Positions 1 to 7,417 of a stretch of 13,279 nucleotides of DNA are shown here, one piece after another (the first letter of the stretch is position 1; every line of letters starts with the position of its first letter). Below the pieces are notes generated by a model. That model made no database searches. It was not told the origin of the DNA and was given only the letters and a program-made list of their open reading frames with translations. Position numbers and translations under genes: made by a program. The stretch spans positions 1 to 13,279 of the forward strand of contig DASRUE010000113.1 of NCBI GenBank assembly GCA_035687895.1, written 5' to 3'. The DNA is from JAERML01 sp035687895 (GTDB taxonomy: Bacteria > Bacteroidota > Ignavibacteria > UBA10030 > UBA6906).

Positions 1-891
1 ATGAGAGCCGCCTTCCAGGGTATTCACGGAGCCTACAGTGAAGTCGCATGCCGGAAGGCACTCGGCGCCGGCTGCCGCACGATGCCGATGCAAAGCTTCG
101 AGGATGTTTTCCTGGCAGTGCAGAAGGGAACGGCGGACCGCGGCGTTATCCCGATAGAGAATTCCACAGCCGGCAGTATTCACCAGAACTACGACCTCCT
201 CATCGCGCACAAGGTGCACATCGTCGGGGAAGTCTATCTGCGTATCGAGCACGCGCTGATGTGTCACCCTCTGGCATCCCGGAAAACGGTGCGTGACATA
301 CGTTCACATCCGCAGGCTCTTGCACAATGCAGCAAGTTTTTCAAAAGCAACCGTTCACTCAATGCCGCTCCCTTTTTTGATACGGCCGGAGCTGCGAAGT
401 CCATCATCGACGAGAACTCACTCACAGTCGGGGCCATTGCCAGTTCGCTCGCCGCAAAGCTCTACGGTCTGAGGATTCTCCGCCGTCACGTTGAAGACAG
501 CGCTAACAACTTCACACGTTTTCTTGTTATTGGACGAACGCCGTGCACCACTGCCGGAGCAGTACGCACCAAGTGCAGCATCGCGTTCCGGCCGGTCACA
601 AACCAGCCCGGAATCCTGCACGCCATCCTCGGTGCCTTTGCGCTGCGTGGCATTGATCTTCTCCGAATCGAATCGAGGCCTGACACGCGCTCGCCGTTCG
701 AATATCTCTTTTCGCTTGACCTTGCCGGACATCCCCGTGACAAGAAGATCGCCAATGCCCTGGCCGATCTCCAAAGAATGACGGGCATGTACAAGCTGCT
801 TGGCGCCTACCCGATGGGAAAAGGAAAGTTCTACGGCGGAGCGCGAGAGGGCGTCGGGTTTCGTTCACCGTTCCTTAACAGAAAACTATGA
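1..891 (+). CDS. pheA: Prephenate dehydratase
   Basis: This enzyme converts prephenate to phenylpyruvate in phenylalanine biosynthesis and acts in the cytoplasm. The 296-residue protein has the monofunctional layout: a catalytic PDT domain at about 2-178 and an ACT domain at about 190-270. Family motifs seen are the N-terminal FQG..GAYSE, ENSTAGS followed by NYDLL at 53-66, HPQALAQC at 103-110 and NNFTRF at 169-174, which holds the catalytic Thr-Arg-Phe. The ACT domain keeps ESRP at 224-227, part of the phenylalanine-binding site, so feedback inhibition by phenylalanine is likely; the usual PGAL reads PGIL here. No chorismate mutase domain is attached. The ATG is the first base of the window, so upstream signals cannot be seen, but the N-terminus aligns with usual family starts. 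The stop overlaps the next gene's start (ATGA). Confidence 0.95.
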   Translation: MRAAFQGIHGAYSEVACRKALGAGCRTMPMQSFEDVFLAVQKGTADRGVIPIENSTAGSIHQNYDLLIAHKVHIVGEVYLRIEHALMCHPLASRKTVRDIRSHPQALAQCSKFFKSNRSLNAAPFFDTAGAAKSIIDENSLTVGAIASSLAAKLYGLRILRRHVEDSANNFTRFLVIGRTPCTTAGAVRTKCSIAFRPVTNQPGILHAILGAFALRGIDLLRIESRPDTRSPFEYLFSLDLAGHPRDKKIANALADLQRMTGMYKLLGAYPMGKGKFYGGAREGVGFRSPFLNRKL

Positions 892-1940
892 AGAATACGA
901 AGGGAAGGGCCGCCACCTTCAATACGCCGAATAGATTCGAGTCAACCAACCTCGAACCTCTCGACGTTGACATTGATTACGACGATGAAACCCCTCCGGT
1001 TCCTACAACCTTCTATGTCGATTCCTCCAAATCGATCCTTGCAAAGAACGACAGCCCTGACCTTCCTTTCACTTACAGCATCAATCCATACCGTGGATGC
1101 GAGCATGGCTGCATTTATTGTTACGCACGTCCCTCCCACGAATACCTCGGCTTTTCTGCCGGCCTCGATTTCGAGACGAAGATCACGGTGAAGATGGATG
1201 CCCCACTCCTTCTTGAAGAAACCCTGAACAAGAAGCTGTGGGAACCACAGATGGTGGCCTTCTCCGGCAATACAGACTGTTACCAGCCCGTTGAACGAAA
1301 GCTGACACTGACCCGTCAATGTCTTAAGGTCTTCCTGAAGGTCCGTAACCCGGTCGGACTGATTACCAAGAATGCGCTCGTTCTCCGCGATATCGACATT
1401 CTTCAGGAGATGGCCAGGCTGAACATCGTGCATGTGATGCTTTCAATTACAACGCTCGATGCAAACCTTGCCCGAAGGATGGAGCCAAGAACGTCGGCGC
1501 CACTTCAACGGTTGAAAGCTATGGAGACACTTGCCAAGGCCGGGATTGTGGTGGGAGTGAATGCGGCGCCGATCATTCCGGGGTTGACCGATGAGGAAAT
1601 CCCCGGCATCCTCAGGGTGGCTGCTGAACACGGCGCCACGAGCGCGGGGTATATTCTTCTCCGGCTGCCGGGGGCTGTCGAACCCCTGTTCCTTGATTGG
1701 TTACGGCGCGAACTTCCAGATCGCGCAGGAAAGATCATCAACCGGATAAGGGACACGCGTCAAGGTGAACTGAGCGATGCAAAGTTCGGGTCAAGAATGG
1801 CGGGTACGGGTGAAATTGCCCGGACGATCAACGAACTGTTCAAACTCAACGCGCAAAAGTACAATCTTGCCAAGCGGTGGAGCGGCCTTTCGACGAAACA
1901 CTTCAGGCGGCCGGCGGATGGACAGATGGAGATGTTTTAG
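888..1940 (+). CDS. Radical SAM protein, SplB-like / PA0069 family
   Basis: This is a 350-residue radical SAM enzyme. The cluster-binding motif is CEHGCIYC, with Cys71, Cys75 and Cys78 in the canonical CX3CX2C spacing, inside the phrase NPYRGCEHGCIYCYARPSH that typifies the COG1533 (spore photoproduct lyase-like) group. Other conserved stretches are FSGNTDCYQPVE near 125-136, the ITTLD strand near 187-191 and APIIPGLTDEEI near 227-238. Residues 1-60 form a less conserved N-terminal extension. The substrate is unknown. The family is related to spore photoproduct lyase, but this cannot be read as evidence of DNA repair. The start overlaps the pheA stop by 4 bp, so the two are probably translationally coupled. 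The gene ends at the palindromic spacer. Confidence 0.88.
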   Translation: MKNTKGRAATFNTPNRFESTNLEPLDVDIDYDDETPPVPTTFYVDSSKSILAKNDSPDLPFTYSINPYRGCEHGCIYCYARPSHEYLGFSAGLDFETKITVKMDAPLLLEETLNKKLWEPQMVAFSGNTDCYQPVERKLTLTRQCLKVFLKVRNPVGLITKNALVLRDIDILQEMARLNIVHVMLSITTLDANLARRMEPRTSAPLQRLKAMETLAKAGIVVGVNAAPIIPGLTDEEIPGILRVAAEHGATSAGYILLRLPGAVEPLFLDWLRRELPDRAGKIINRIRDTRQGELSDAKFGSRMAGTGEIARTINELFKLNAQKYNLAKRWSGLSTKHFRRPADGQMEMF

Positions 1941-1947
1941 AGATGCA

Positions 1948-2068
1948 GTCGGAAACCTACCGTTGCCTCATATTCCCTGACAAAACCAATGTAGGGGCGT
2001 AACCCGCCCGAACCGATTTGGCGGGCGGGCATGTTACGCCCCTACAGTCAAACTGCCGGGTTTCCGAC
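1948..2068. repeat. Nested inverted repeat in the convergent spacer
   Basis: The 129-bp spacer between the convergent radical SAM and gcvH genes is almost wholly palindromic. The outer arms are GTCGGAAACC (1948-1957) and GGTTTCCGAC (2059-2068), a perfect 10-bp match. Inside lies a 14-bp perfect pair, TGTAGGGGCGTAAC (1990-2003) and GTTACGCCCCTACA (2033-2046). Inside that is CCCGCCCG (2003-2010) against CGGGCGGG (2022-2029) around an 11-nt loop. It could be a dispersed palindromic (REP- or MITE-like) element, a bidirectional terminator, or both. No long T tract follows the core stem on the plus strand; on the minus strand the stem is followed by a short TTTT. Confidence 0.75.
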
Positions 2069-2069
2069 C

Positions 2070-2450
2070 CTATTTTCCGATCAACTCCTTGTATGAGGCG
2101 GCGGAGAGAAGCGATGTGAGTTCCGAGGTGTTCGAGAGCTTTATTTTCACCATCCAGCCCTTACCGTACGGATCCTTGTTCACCGTTTCCGGGGTCTTTT
2201 CCAGCTCCTTGTTGGTTTCGAGGACCGAACCAGAAACCGGGGCGTAGATATCCGAGACAGCCTTGACTGCTTCGATCGTGCCGAAGGAATCATGTGCTTT
2301 TATTGTCTTTCCCACGACGGGCAACTCAACAAACACGACATCGCCAAGCTCGCCTTGCGCGTAATCGGTAATGCCTATGGTGCCAGTGTCTCCGTCGATG
2401 AGTATCCATTCATGATCTTTGGTGTACTTGAGATTCTCGGGGAAGGTCAT
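2070..2450 (-). CDS. gcvH: Glycine cleavage system H protein
   Basis: This is the lipoyl carrier of the glycine cleavage system, which shuttles the aminomethyl group between the P, T and L proteins. It is a 126-residue, single hammerhead-like lipoyl domain of usual family length. The N-terminus PENLKYTKDHEW and the segment GIGITDYAQGELGDVVFVELP are characteristic. The lipoylated lysine is Lys63 in GTIEAVKAVSD. I place the start at the ATG at 2450 rather than the in-frame ATG at 2459. The former has AAAGGA about 8 nt upstream and begins MTFPENLKY like other H proteins, while the latter leaves no room for a ribosome site. It is last in the efp-accB-accC-gcvH run, 34 bp after accC. The gcvP and gcvT genes are not in the window. 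Confidence 0.95.
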   Translation of the reverse strand: MTFPENLKYTKDHEWILIDGDTGTIGITDYAQGELGDVVFVELPVVGKTIKAHDSFGTIEAVKAVSDIYAPVSGSVLETNKELEKTPETVNKDPYGKGWMVKIKLSNTSELTSLLSAASYKELIGK

Positions 2451-2484
2451 CAGTGGCATCCTTTCTCAATGTATGTGGTGTCTC

Positions 2485-3831
2485 TCAGTCTTCCGGGTGG
2501 AATTGGAATGTCTCGAGAAAGCTTGTATCAAATTTGCCGGTCCGGAACCGCTCGTCTTTCATCACCTGTCGATGGAACGGAATCGTTGTCTTGATTCCTT
2601 CCACGGTGAATTCTTCCAGCGCCGATGACATTTTATTGATGGCCCCCTCCCGCGTGAGTGCATAGACGACCAACTTTGCAATCAGCGAATCATAGTACTG
2701 AGGCACGTGATAACCGGCGTAACTGTGCGTGTCCACCCGGACTCCAAAGCCGCCCGGCATATGAAAGCCGGTGATTTTTCCAGGTGACGGCCGGAAATTG
2801 TTGTACGGGTCTTCCGCATTAATCCGGCATTCCATGGCGTGTCCGTGTGATTTGATCCTTCTCTTTGGAAGTTTCTCCCCAGCCGCGACGCGGAGTTGAA
2901 GCTTGATCAGATCATGCCCGGTCACCTGCTCGGTCACGGGGTGCTCCACCTGAATGCGGGTATTCATCTCCATGAAGTAGAAATTCTTATTCTTGTCGAC
3001 GAGGAATTCGATCGTACCGGCATTCTCATAGTTCACTGCCTTGCATCCCTTGACGGCTGCTTCCCCCATTTTTTCCCTGAGCACTTCGTCAACAAACGGT
3101 GAGGGGGATTCTTCAATCAACTTCTGGTGACGACGCTGGACGGAGCAGTCCCTTTCCCCAAGGTGAATCACGTTGCCGTGTTGATCCCCGAACACTTGAA
3201 TCTCGATGTGGCGCGGCTGCTCCACGAACTTTTCGATGTAAACATCGGGATTATTGAATCCCTGTTCCGCCTCATGCTGCGCCGTCTGATACGCTCCCTC
3301 CATCTCGGACTCTTCGCGGACGATCCGCATGCCCCGGCCACCACCACCGGCTACCGCCTTGATAATCACCGGAAAGCCGATAGCCTTCCCGAGCTCGAGA
3401 GCTTCCCCCGCACTTTTTACCACCCCGTCACTTCCGGGAACAACAGGAACTCCCGCTTTTTTCATCGTCTCTTTTGCCAACGCCTTATCTCCCATTGCGG
3501 AAATCATCTCGGCAGAAGGACCGATGAACTTGATCCCCGACGTTGTGCAAATCTCGGCGAAGCTCGCGTTTTCAGCGAGGAATCCATACCCTGGATGGAT
3601 GGCATCGGCATTGGTAATCTCGGCTGCCGCAATAATCCGGGGGATCTTCAGGTAACTCTCCTTCCCTGGAGGCGGACCTATGCACACCGCCTCGTCGGCG
3701 AAACGGACATGAAGGGAATCCCGATCGGCTTCAGAGTAGACAGCAACAGTCTTAATGGAAAATTGCTTGCAGACACGAATAATGCGGAGGGCAATTTCAC
3801 CGCGGTTGGCGATGAGAACTTTACTAAACAC
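2485..3831 (-). CDS. accC: Acetyl-CoA carboxylase, biotin carboxylase subunit
   Basis: This subunit carries out ATP-dependent carboxylation of biotin held on AccB, the first half-reaction of acetyl-CoA carboxylase and of fatty acid synthesis. At 448 residues it matches the family. It begins KVLIANRGEIALRIIR (biotin carboxylase N-terminal domain) and contains HPGYGFLAEN at 79-88. The ATP-grasp glycine loop AGGGGRGM is at 161-168 and the active-site stretch EMNTRIQVEHPVTE at 288-301. The C-terminal domain has RINAEDP near 336-342. The start is GTG, preceded by GGAG 7 nt upstream. It lies 30 bp after accB, so the two are surely co-transcribed. The length and the absence of a carboxyltransferase domain point to the ACC subunit rather than a pyruvate carboxylase. 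Confidence 0.96.
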   Translation of the reverse strand: MFSKVLIANRGEIALRIIRVCKQFSIKTVAVYSEADRDSLHVRFADEAVCIGPPPGKESYLKIPRIIAAAEITNADAIHPGYGFLAENASFAEICTTSGIKFIGPSAEMISAMGDKALAKETMKKAGVPVVPGSDGVVKSAGEALELGKAIGFPVIIKAVAGGGGRGMRIVREESEMEGAYQTAQHEAEQGFNNPDVYIEKFVEQPRHIEIQVFGDQHGNVIHLGERDCSVQRRHQKLIEESPSPFVDEVLREKMGEAAVKGCKAVNYENAGTIEFLVDKNKNFYFMEMNTRIQVEHPVTEQVTGHDLIKLQLRVAAGEKLPKRRIKSHGHAMECRINAEDPYNNFRPSPGKITGFHMPGGFGVRVDTHSYAGYHVPQYYDSLIAKLVVYALTREGAINKMSSALEEFTVEGIKTTIPFHRQVMKDERFRTGKFDTSFLETFQFHPED

Positions 3832-3861
3832 TCGAGTGCTCCGGAGATTCTGGGACCAGGG

Positions 3862-4332
3862 TCAGGCTTTGTCGACCAGGAAAAGGGGCTGGCCGTACTC
3901 CACAGGTTGGCCGTTCTCGACCATAACCTTGATGACCTTTCCCGATACATCAGCCTCGATCTCATTCATGAGTTTCATCGCCTCGACAATGCAGAGAACG
4001 GTTCCCGGCTGAATCAGAGTGCCGATTTCGACAAATGGAGCAGCGTCTGGGGCTGGAGATTTGTAGAATGTTCCAACTATTGGTGATTTGATTTCGTGGT
4101 ACTTTGTGGACTCTGGCGCACCAGCGGCGGTCGCGGCTGGAGTTGGCTGCGCGGGTGCAGGCTGGGGAGCGGGGATCATCACCACCGGCATTCCCCCATT
4201 TTGAGAACCGCCCGTCGGATTCCGTGCGTGCTTCGCTACTCTAATCCTCTTGCCTTCTTCTTCAATCTCAACTTCATCAACGTCACTCTCCGAGAGAAGC
4301 TTTACAAGCTTCTTAACATAACTAAGATCCAT
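3862..4332 (-). CDS. accB: Acetyl-CoA carboxylase biotin carboxyl carrier protein
   Basis: This is the biotin carrier of acetyl-CoA carboxylase, which moves carboxyl-biotin from AccC to the carboxyltransferase. It has 156 residues from the chosen start. The N-terminal helix MDLSYVKKLVKLL is typical of the family. A Pro/Ala-rich flexible linker spans about 49-75. The biotinyl domain runs from about 80 to 156 with the biotin-accepting Lys120 in EAMKLMNEIE, and the thumb sequence SPIVGTFYKSPAP is present. The reading frame extends upstream to a GTG at 4353, but the ATG at 4332 is favoured: it has GGAG 5 nt upstream and gives the standard AccB N-terminus. It sits 80 bp downstream of efp and 30 bp upstream of accC. 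Confidence 0.95.
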   Translation of the reverse strand: MDLSYVKKLVKLLSESDVDEVEIEEEGKRIRVAKHARNPTGGSQNGGMPVVMIPAPQPAPAQPTPAATAAGAPESTKYHEIKSPIVGTFYKSPAPDAAPFVEIGTLIQPGTVLCIVEAMKLMNEIEADVSGKVIKVMVENGQPVEYGQPLFLVDKA

Positions 4333-4412
4333 TTGGACTCCAGGGTTGGTCACTGATGTTGGTAGGAGCGCATCCTCACCAATTTCCGAGAGCAGCAGCG
4401 CATCCGGTACAG

Positions 4413-4976
4413 CTAGTTCTTGACCCTTTCGATGTAATCCCCCGTGCGTGTATCGATCTTCAATAGATCTCCTTCGTTGATGAACAACGGTACGTTGACA
4501 GTGGCCCCCGTTTCCACTTGCGCCGGCTTGGTTCCCGCATTGGCGCTGTCCCCTCGAACACCAGGGACGGTTTCGACGACTTTCAACTCCACTGTAATCG
4601 GCAATTCAATTCCTGTGATATCATTCCCATTGAAAAGAATGTCCACCGACTCTCCATCTTTCAAGAAATGAGCACCTTCGCCTATCTGGCGTTCTTCGAC
4701 CGTCAACTGGTCATACGTGTTCTTGTCCATAAACACACAGCCGGAACCATCCCGATACAGAAACTGAAACTCCTTACGCTCTATCCTTATGATCTCGATA
4801 GACTCCCCTGCTCGAAACCGGTTTTCGATTACCTTACCGCTCTTCAGGTTCTTGAGCTTGGTTCTGACGAATGCCCGCCAGTTACCTGGATTGACGTGCT
4901 GAAACTCCACTACGGTCCAAAGCTCGTTATTGTACTTGATAACCAAACCCGGTCGAAAATCAGATGTTGATGGCAT
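4413..4976 (-). CDS. efp: Translation elongation factor P
   Basis: EF-P binds ribosomes stalled at polyproline stretches and promotes peptide bond formation. This 187-residue protein has the three-domain family length: a KOW-like domain I at about 1-62, then two OB-fold domains. C-terminal family features seen are GTKPAQVETGATVNVPLFI and IDTRTGDYIERV. The domain I tip reads HVNPGNWRAF: the residue equivalent to the modified Lys34 of E. coli EF-P is Asn32, so lysyl, hydroxylysyl or rhamnosyl modification at that site is not possible. AAGG lies 4 nt before the ATG at 4976. It leads the minus-strand run efp-accB-accC-gcvH, an order I recall from Bacteroidota/Chlorobi genomes and other bacteria. 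Confidence 0.96.
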   Translation of the reverse strand: MPSTSDFRPGLVIKYNNELWTVVEFQHVNPGNWRAFVRTKLKNLKSGKVIENRFRAGESIEIIRIERKEFQFLYRDGSGCVFMDKNTYDQLTVEERQIGEGAHFLKDGESVDILFNGNDITGIELPITVELKVVETVPGVRGDSANAGTKPAQVETGATVNVPLFINEGDLLKIDTRTGDYIERVKN

Positions 4977-4992
4977 AAAACCTTAAAAAATG

Positions 4993-5059
4993 ATACATTG
5001 TGATGAAAAGTCAGGGAAAAACTCTCAAGAATGGGGTGAAAATATAACCACAATGGTAT
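4993..5059. repeat. Spaced inverted repeat in the divergent efp spacer
   Basis: CATTGTG at 4996-5002 is matched perfectly in inverted orientation by CACAATG at 5049-5055. The match extends outward with one extra base on the right (ATAC-ATTGTG against CACAATGGTAT). The left copy lies just upstream of efp, where a TATCAT -10-like sequence is found on the minus strand. The right copy covers the favoured start codon of the downstream small gene. It may be a pair of regulator sites or chance. Confidence 0.3.
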
Positions 5060-5523
5060 TGAAAGTCAAGGAATCCATCCGTGGTCGGGGCCGGGGGGAC
5101 AGGCGAACGGTCTTCCCCCTGAATTGTCTGTTGCTCGCCAGTTCCCTGATTGCATGTCTGGTTCTCGTCTCTTACGCGGCGAGAAGTGAGGACGCTCCGG
5201 GGATTGGAAAGCAATCGGAGAGGATTCTCGACAAAGAGACATTTGAAGACCTCTACATCGCATTGCTCGAAAGTGCTGAGGCACATCGGATGCTAGCCGA
5301 CACGTCGCGCATAAAGTTCGATCCCTCACCGATCTTTGCACAATTCCAGGCAGATGTATCAGATTTCCGGTCAACAGTGGAGTCTTACCGCGGGAACGTG
5401 AAACGGTGGCAGGAGTTCTACAAGAGTGTGGTAAAGAAGTTGGAAGAAAAAGCGAGGATGCAAATCGAAAAGAAGAAAACCGATAAGCCTGCCTCTACGG
5501 GAGCTCCTGCTGGGCCTTCTTGA
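5053..5523 (+). CDS. Hypothetical small membrane-anchored protein
   Basis: I do not recognise this 156-residue protein. An N-terminal basic stretch (RGRGRGDRR, about 10-18) is followed by a hydrophobic segment at about 20-43 that should act as an uncleaved anchor or signal sequence, placing the rest outside the cytoplasmic membrane. The remainder is hydrophilic and probably helical. It has a Lys/Glu-rich stretch near 125-145 that could form a coiled coil, and a Pro/Ala/Gly-rich end. The start is uncertain. The frame is open from an ATG at 4990, but that lies 13 bp from the divergent efp start; the ATG at 5053 gives a more usual signal-anchor, though neither has a good ribosome site. The last 29 bp overlap the 3' end of the convergent histidine kinase gene. 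Codon-level coherence and the membrane segment suggest a real gene. Confidence 0.6.
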   Translation: MVLKVKESIRGRGRGDRRTVFPLNCLLLASSLIACLVLVSYAARSEDAPGIGKQSERILDKETFEDLYIALLESAEAHRMLADTSRIKFDPSPIFAQFQADVSDFRSTVESYRGNVKRWQEFYKSVVKKLEEKARMQIEKKKTDKPASTGAPAGPS

Positions 5524-7417
5524 GAGTGAAACTGAACGTGCTCCCTTTTCCCACCTCGCTTTCAGCCCAGATTCTGCCCCCGTGCGCCTTGACAATTTCC
5601 CGACAGATCCACAGCCCCAGGCCCGAGCCCTTGATTTCTCGCGCCTCGGTCGTGTCAACTCGGGAGAATTTCTGAAATAACTTATCAGATTGCTCTTCCG
5701 GAATCCCGATCCCTTCATCGCTCACAGAGATCATTATTTCGTCGGAATTGTACTCCGCTGCCCGTACCTTGATGACCCCCCCGCGGGGTGAATACTTGAC
5801 CGCATTTGACAATAGATTTTGAACAACCTGCCGCAGTTTTGTCTGGTCTCCTTTAATATATGAGGCGCTTCCTTCTACCTGGCATTCAACTGTATGCCGG
5901 CGGGAGAAATTCACGAGCGCCGAAGCGTCCTTTATCAGACGTTCCACATTGACAACTTTGAACAGATAGCTCAACTGCCCCGATTCCATCTTGGTGATGG
6001 AGAGGGTATCTTCTGCCAGATGGATCAGTTTGTTTGCCTGGTCGACAATGATGGTGAGATACTCATTCATTCTACGCTGATCCACCGCATCCCCCCTTTT
6101 TAAAAGGGCTTTAGCTGCCAGAATGATGCTTGCCAGCGGCGTCCGGAAATCATGTGAGACGATCCCGAGGAAATCCGACTTCATCTTATCCAAGTCCGTC
6201 AGCTTTGCGTTGGCCTTTTTGACCTGGTCGTACAGCTTCGCATTGCTAATCGCACTGCTCAGTTGGTCACACAGGATTTCCAGAACGACTGTATCGGTTT
6301 CATCAAAAGCATGGAGTTTCGTGTCCTCAACGTTGAGCACCCCGACGATCTCCTGATCGATCAGAATTGGGATTGCAAGCTCCGACTTTGTACTATGGTA
6401 TTCATATGCCATGTACCGGGCATCTTCTGTTACATCGTTAACCACTGCTTTTTGGACGTTGGCAGCCACCCAGCCAGCGATCCCTTCTGACATCTTTTGA
6501 CGATACCCGTGGGGGAGGAAATCGATGTAGTTTCCTGAATGTGCCACCAGGATCAGTTCGTTCTCAGGACGGTTAACAAGGAAGATTGTAACGTCAAAGT
6601 AATTGAAGTTTTTCCGGATTGTCTCTGCTGCAGAGTTCAGAAGCTCATCAAGGTCAAGTGTGGAAGTAAGTTTCTCCGCAATCTCATTCACCAGCTCGAT
6701 CTGGCTGATCCTCTTCTTCGCATCCTCAAAAAGGGCCGTGTTCTTGAGCGCTACTGCAATCTGCAAAGCCAACAATTGGGCAATCCAAATCTCCTGCTCG
6801 TGGTACGCCTGGGGCTGCGCTGAACTTATGGTCAACGCCCCAATGGTCTCATCACCCGTCCGGAGTGGGACGATAAGCAAGGACTTCATTCCCAGATCGG
6901 CGAGCGTCCCTTCGATGGACTCCGTAAATGCGGGCCCGGCAGTGACATCTATGAAGATGGGGGATTGATTTTGGATCACCCAACCCGGCATCCCCTGGTT
7001 AAGCGCAAAATGTTTGTGGTTCAGGTCCGTTGAATCGGCAATCGGCGAGAGCGTGTTGACGACGTAATGCGTGCGCGACTTGTTGAGGAGCGAGACGAAG
7101 CAAACATCATGGTCAATTAGCCATTTCGTCTCATCGCGAATGGTCTGGAGGATCGCATCGCGGCTGCGGGCTGCATCGATCTGAAGGGCAATCTCGCTGA
7201 GCGTACCGACGCGGTTGTAGAACGCGTAGGCCTGAGCGAGGTTGTGACGCATTTCGTCAGCAGTGAGTTGCACCTCCGCCGCCGGAATAATGGGTTGCCC
7301 GACGGCAATACGGATGCCCTTCGACATCGGCATGGAATCACTGTTTTCGGATTGATCGCTGGTTGACACAGCAGGCTGCACCGTTCCGTGGATTTCTGGT
7401 TTTGGCTGAGAAGTCAC
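5495..7417 (-). CDS. Soluble sensor histidine kinase with two GAF domains
   Basis: This 640-residue protein has no membrane segment, so it probably senses a cytoplasmic signal. After a low-complexity N-terminus (1-50) come two GAF domains at about 75-225 and 245-395. Next is a HisKA domain with phosphoacceptor His422 in SHDFRTPLAS, then an HATPase_c domain with N-box LSNAVKYSP (Asn538), G1 box DEGIGIP (567-573) and G2 box GSGLGL (597-602). All residues needed for autophosphorylation are present. No receiver domain is attached and no response regulator lies in the window. The start is a GTG that directly follows the purM stop (TAAGTG), which suggests translational coupling. Later in-frame ATGs at 7333 and 7327 are alternatives but have no better ribosome site. 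The GAF ligand cannot be told from sequence. Confidence 0.92.
   Translation of the reverse strand: MTSQPKPEIHGTVQPAVSTSDQSENSDSMPMSKGIRIAVGQPIIPAAEVQLTADEMRHNLAQAYAFYNRVGTLSEIALQIDAARSRDAILQTIRDETKWLIDHDVCFVSLLNKSRTHYVVNTLSPIADSTDLNHKHFALNQGMPGWVIQNQSPIFIDVTAGPAFTESIEGTLADLGMKSLLIVPLRTGDETIGALTISSAQPQAYHEQEIWIAQLLALQIAVALKNTALFEDAKKRISQIELVNEIAEKLTSTLDLDELLNSAAETIRKNFNYFDVTIFLVNRPENELILVAHSGNYIDFLPHGYRQKMSEGIAGWVAANVQKAVVNDVTEDARYMAYEYHSTKSELAIPILIDQEIVGVLNVEDTKLHAFDETDTVVLEILCDQLSSAISNAKLYDQVKKANAKLTDLDKMKSDFLGIVSHDFRTPLASIILAAKALLKRGDAVDQRRMNEYLTIIVDQANKLIHLAEDTLSITKMESGQLSYLFKVVNVERLIKDASALVNFSRRHTVECQVEGSASYIKGDQTKLRQVVQNLLSNAVKYSPRGGVIKVRAAEYNSDEIMISVSDEGIGIPEEQSDKLFQKFSRVDTTEAREIKGSGLGLWICREIVKAHGGRIWAESEVGKGSTFSFTLKKAQQELP

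Noticed and set aside
942..1433. A 163-codon minus-strand open frame opposite the radical SAM gene
   Set aside because: The plus-strand frame carries the CX3CX2C motif and family-wide conserved stretches. The antisense product shows no recognisable feature.
888..1940. Radical SAM protein as EpmB, the lysine aminomutase of EF-P modification
   Set aside because: Its motifs are of the SplB-like/PA0069 type rather than lysine 2,3-aminomutase, and the EF-P here lacks a tip lysine.
3127..4086. A 319-codon plus-strand open frame opposite accC and accB
   Set aside because: It is antisense to two well-recognised genes, its product has no coherent domain or motif, and its composition follows the codon pattern of the minus-strand genes.
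4333..4412. Repeated AGCGCATCC in the efp-accB spacer as a possible regulatory repeat
   Set aside because: Only two 9-bp copies are present, at irregular spacing and without symmetry; this is too little to support a site.
5495..5523. Possible bidirectional terminator at the convergent overlap
   Set aside because: Only a short GGAGCTCC palindrome is present, inside both coding regions, with no stem of useful length and no T tract.
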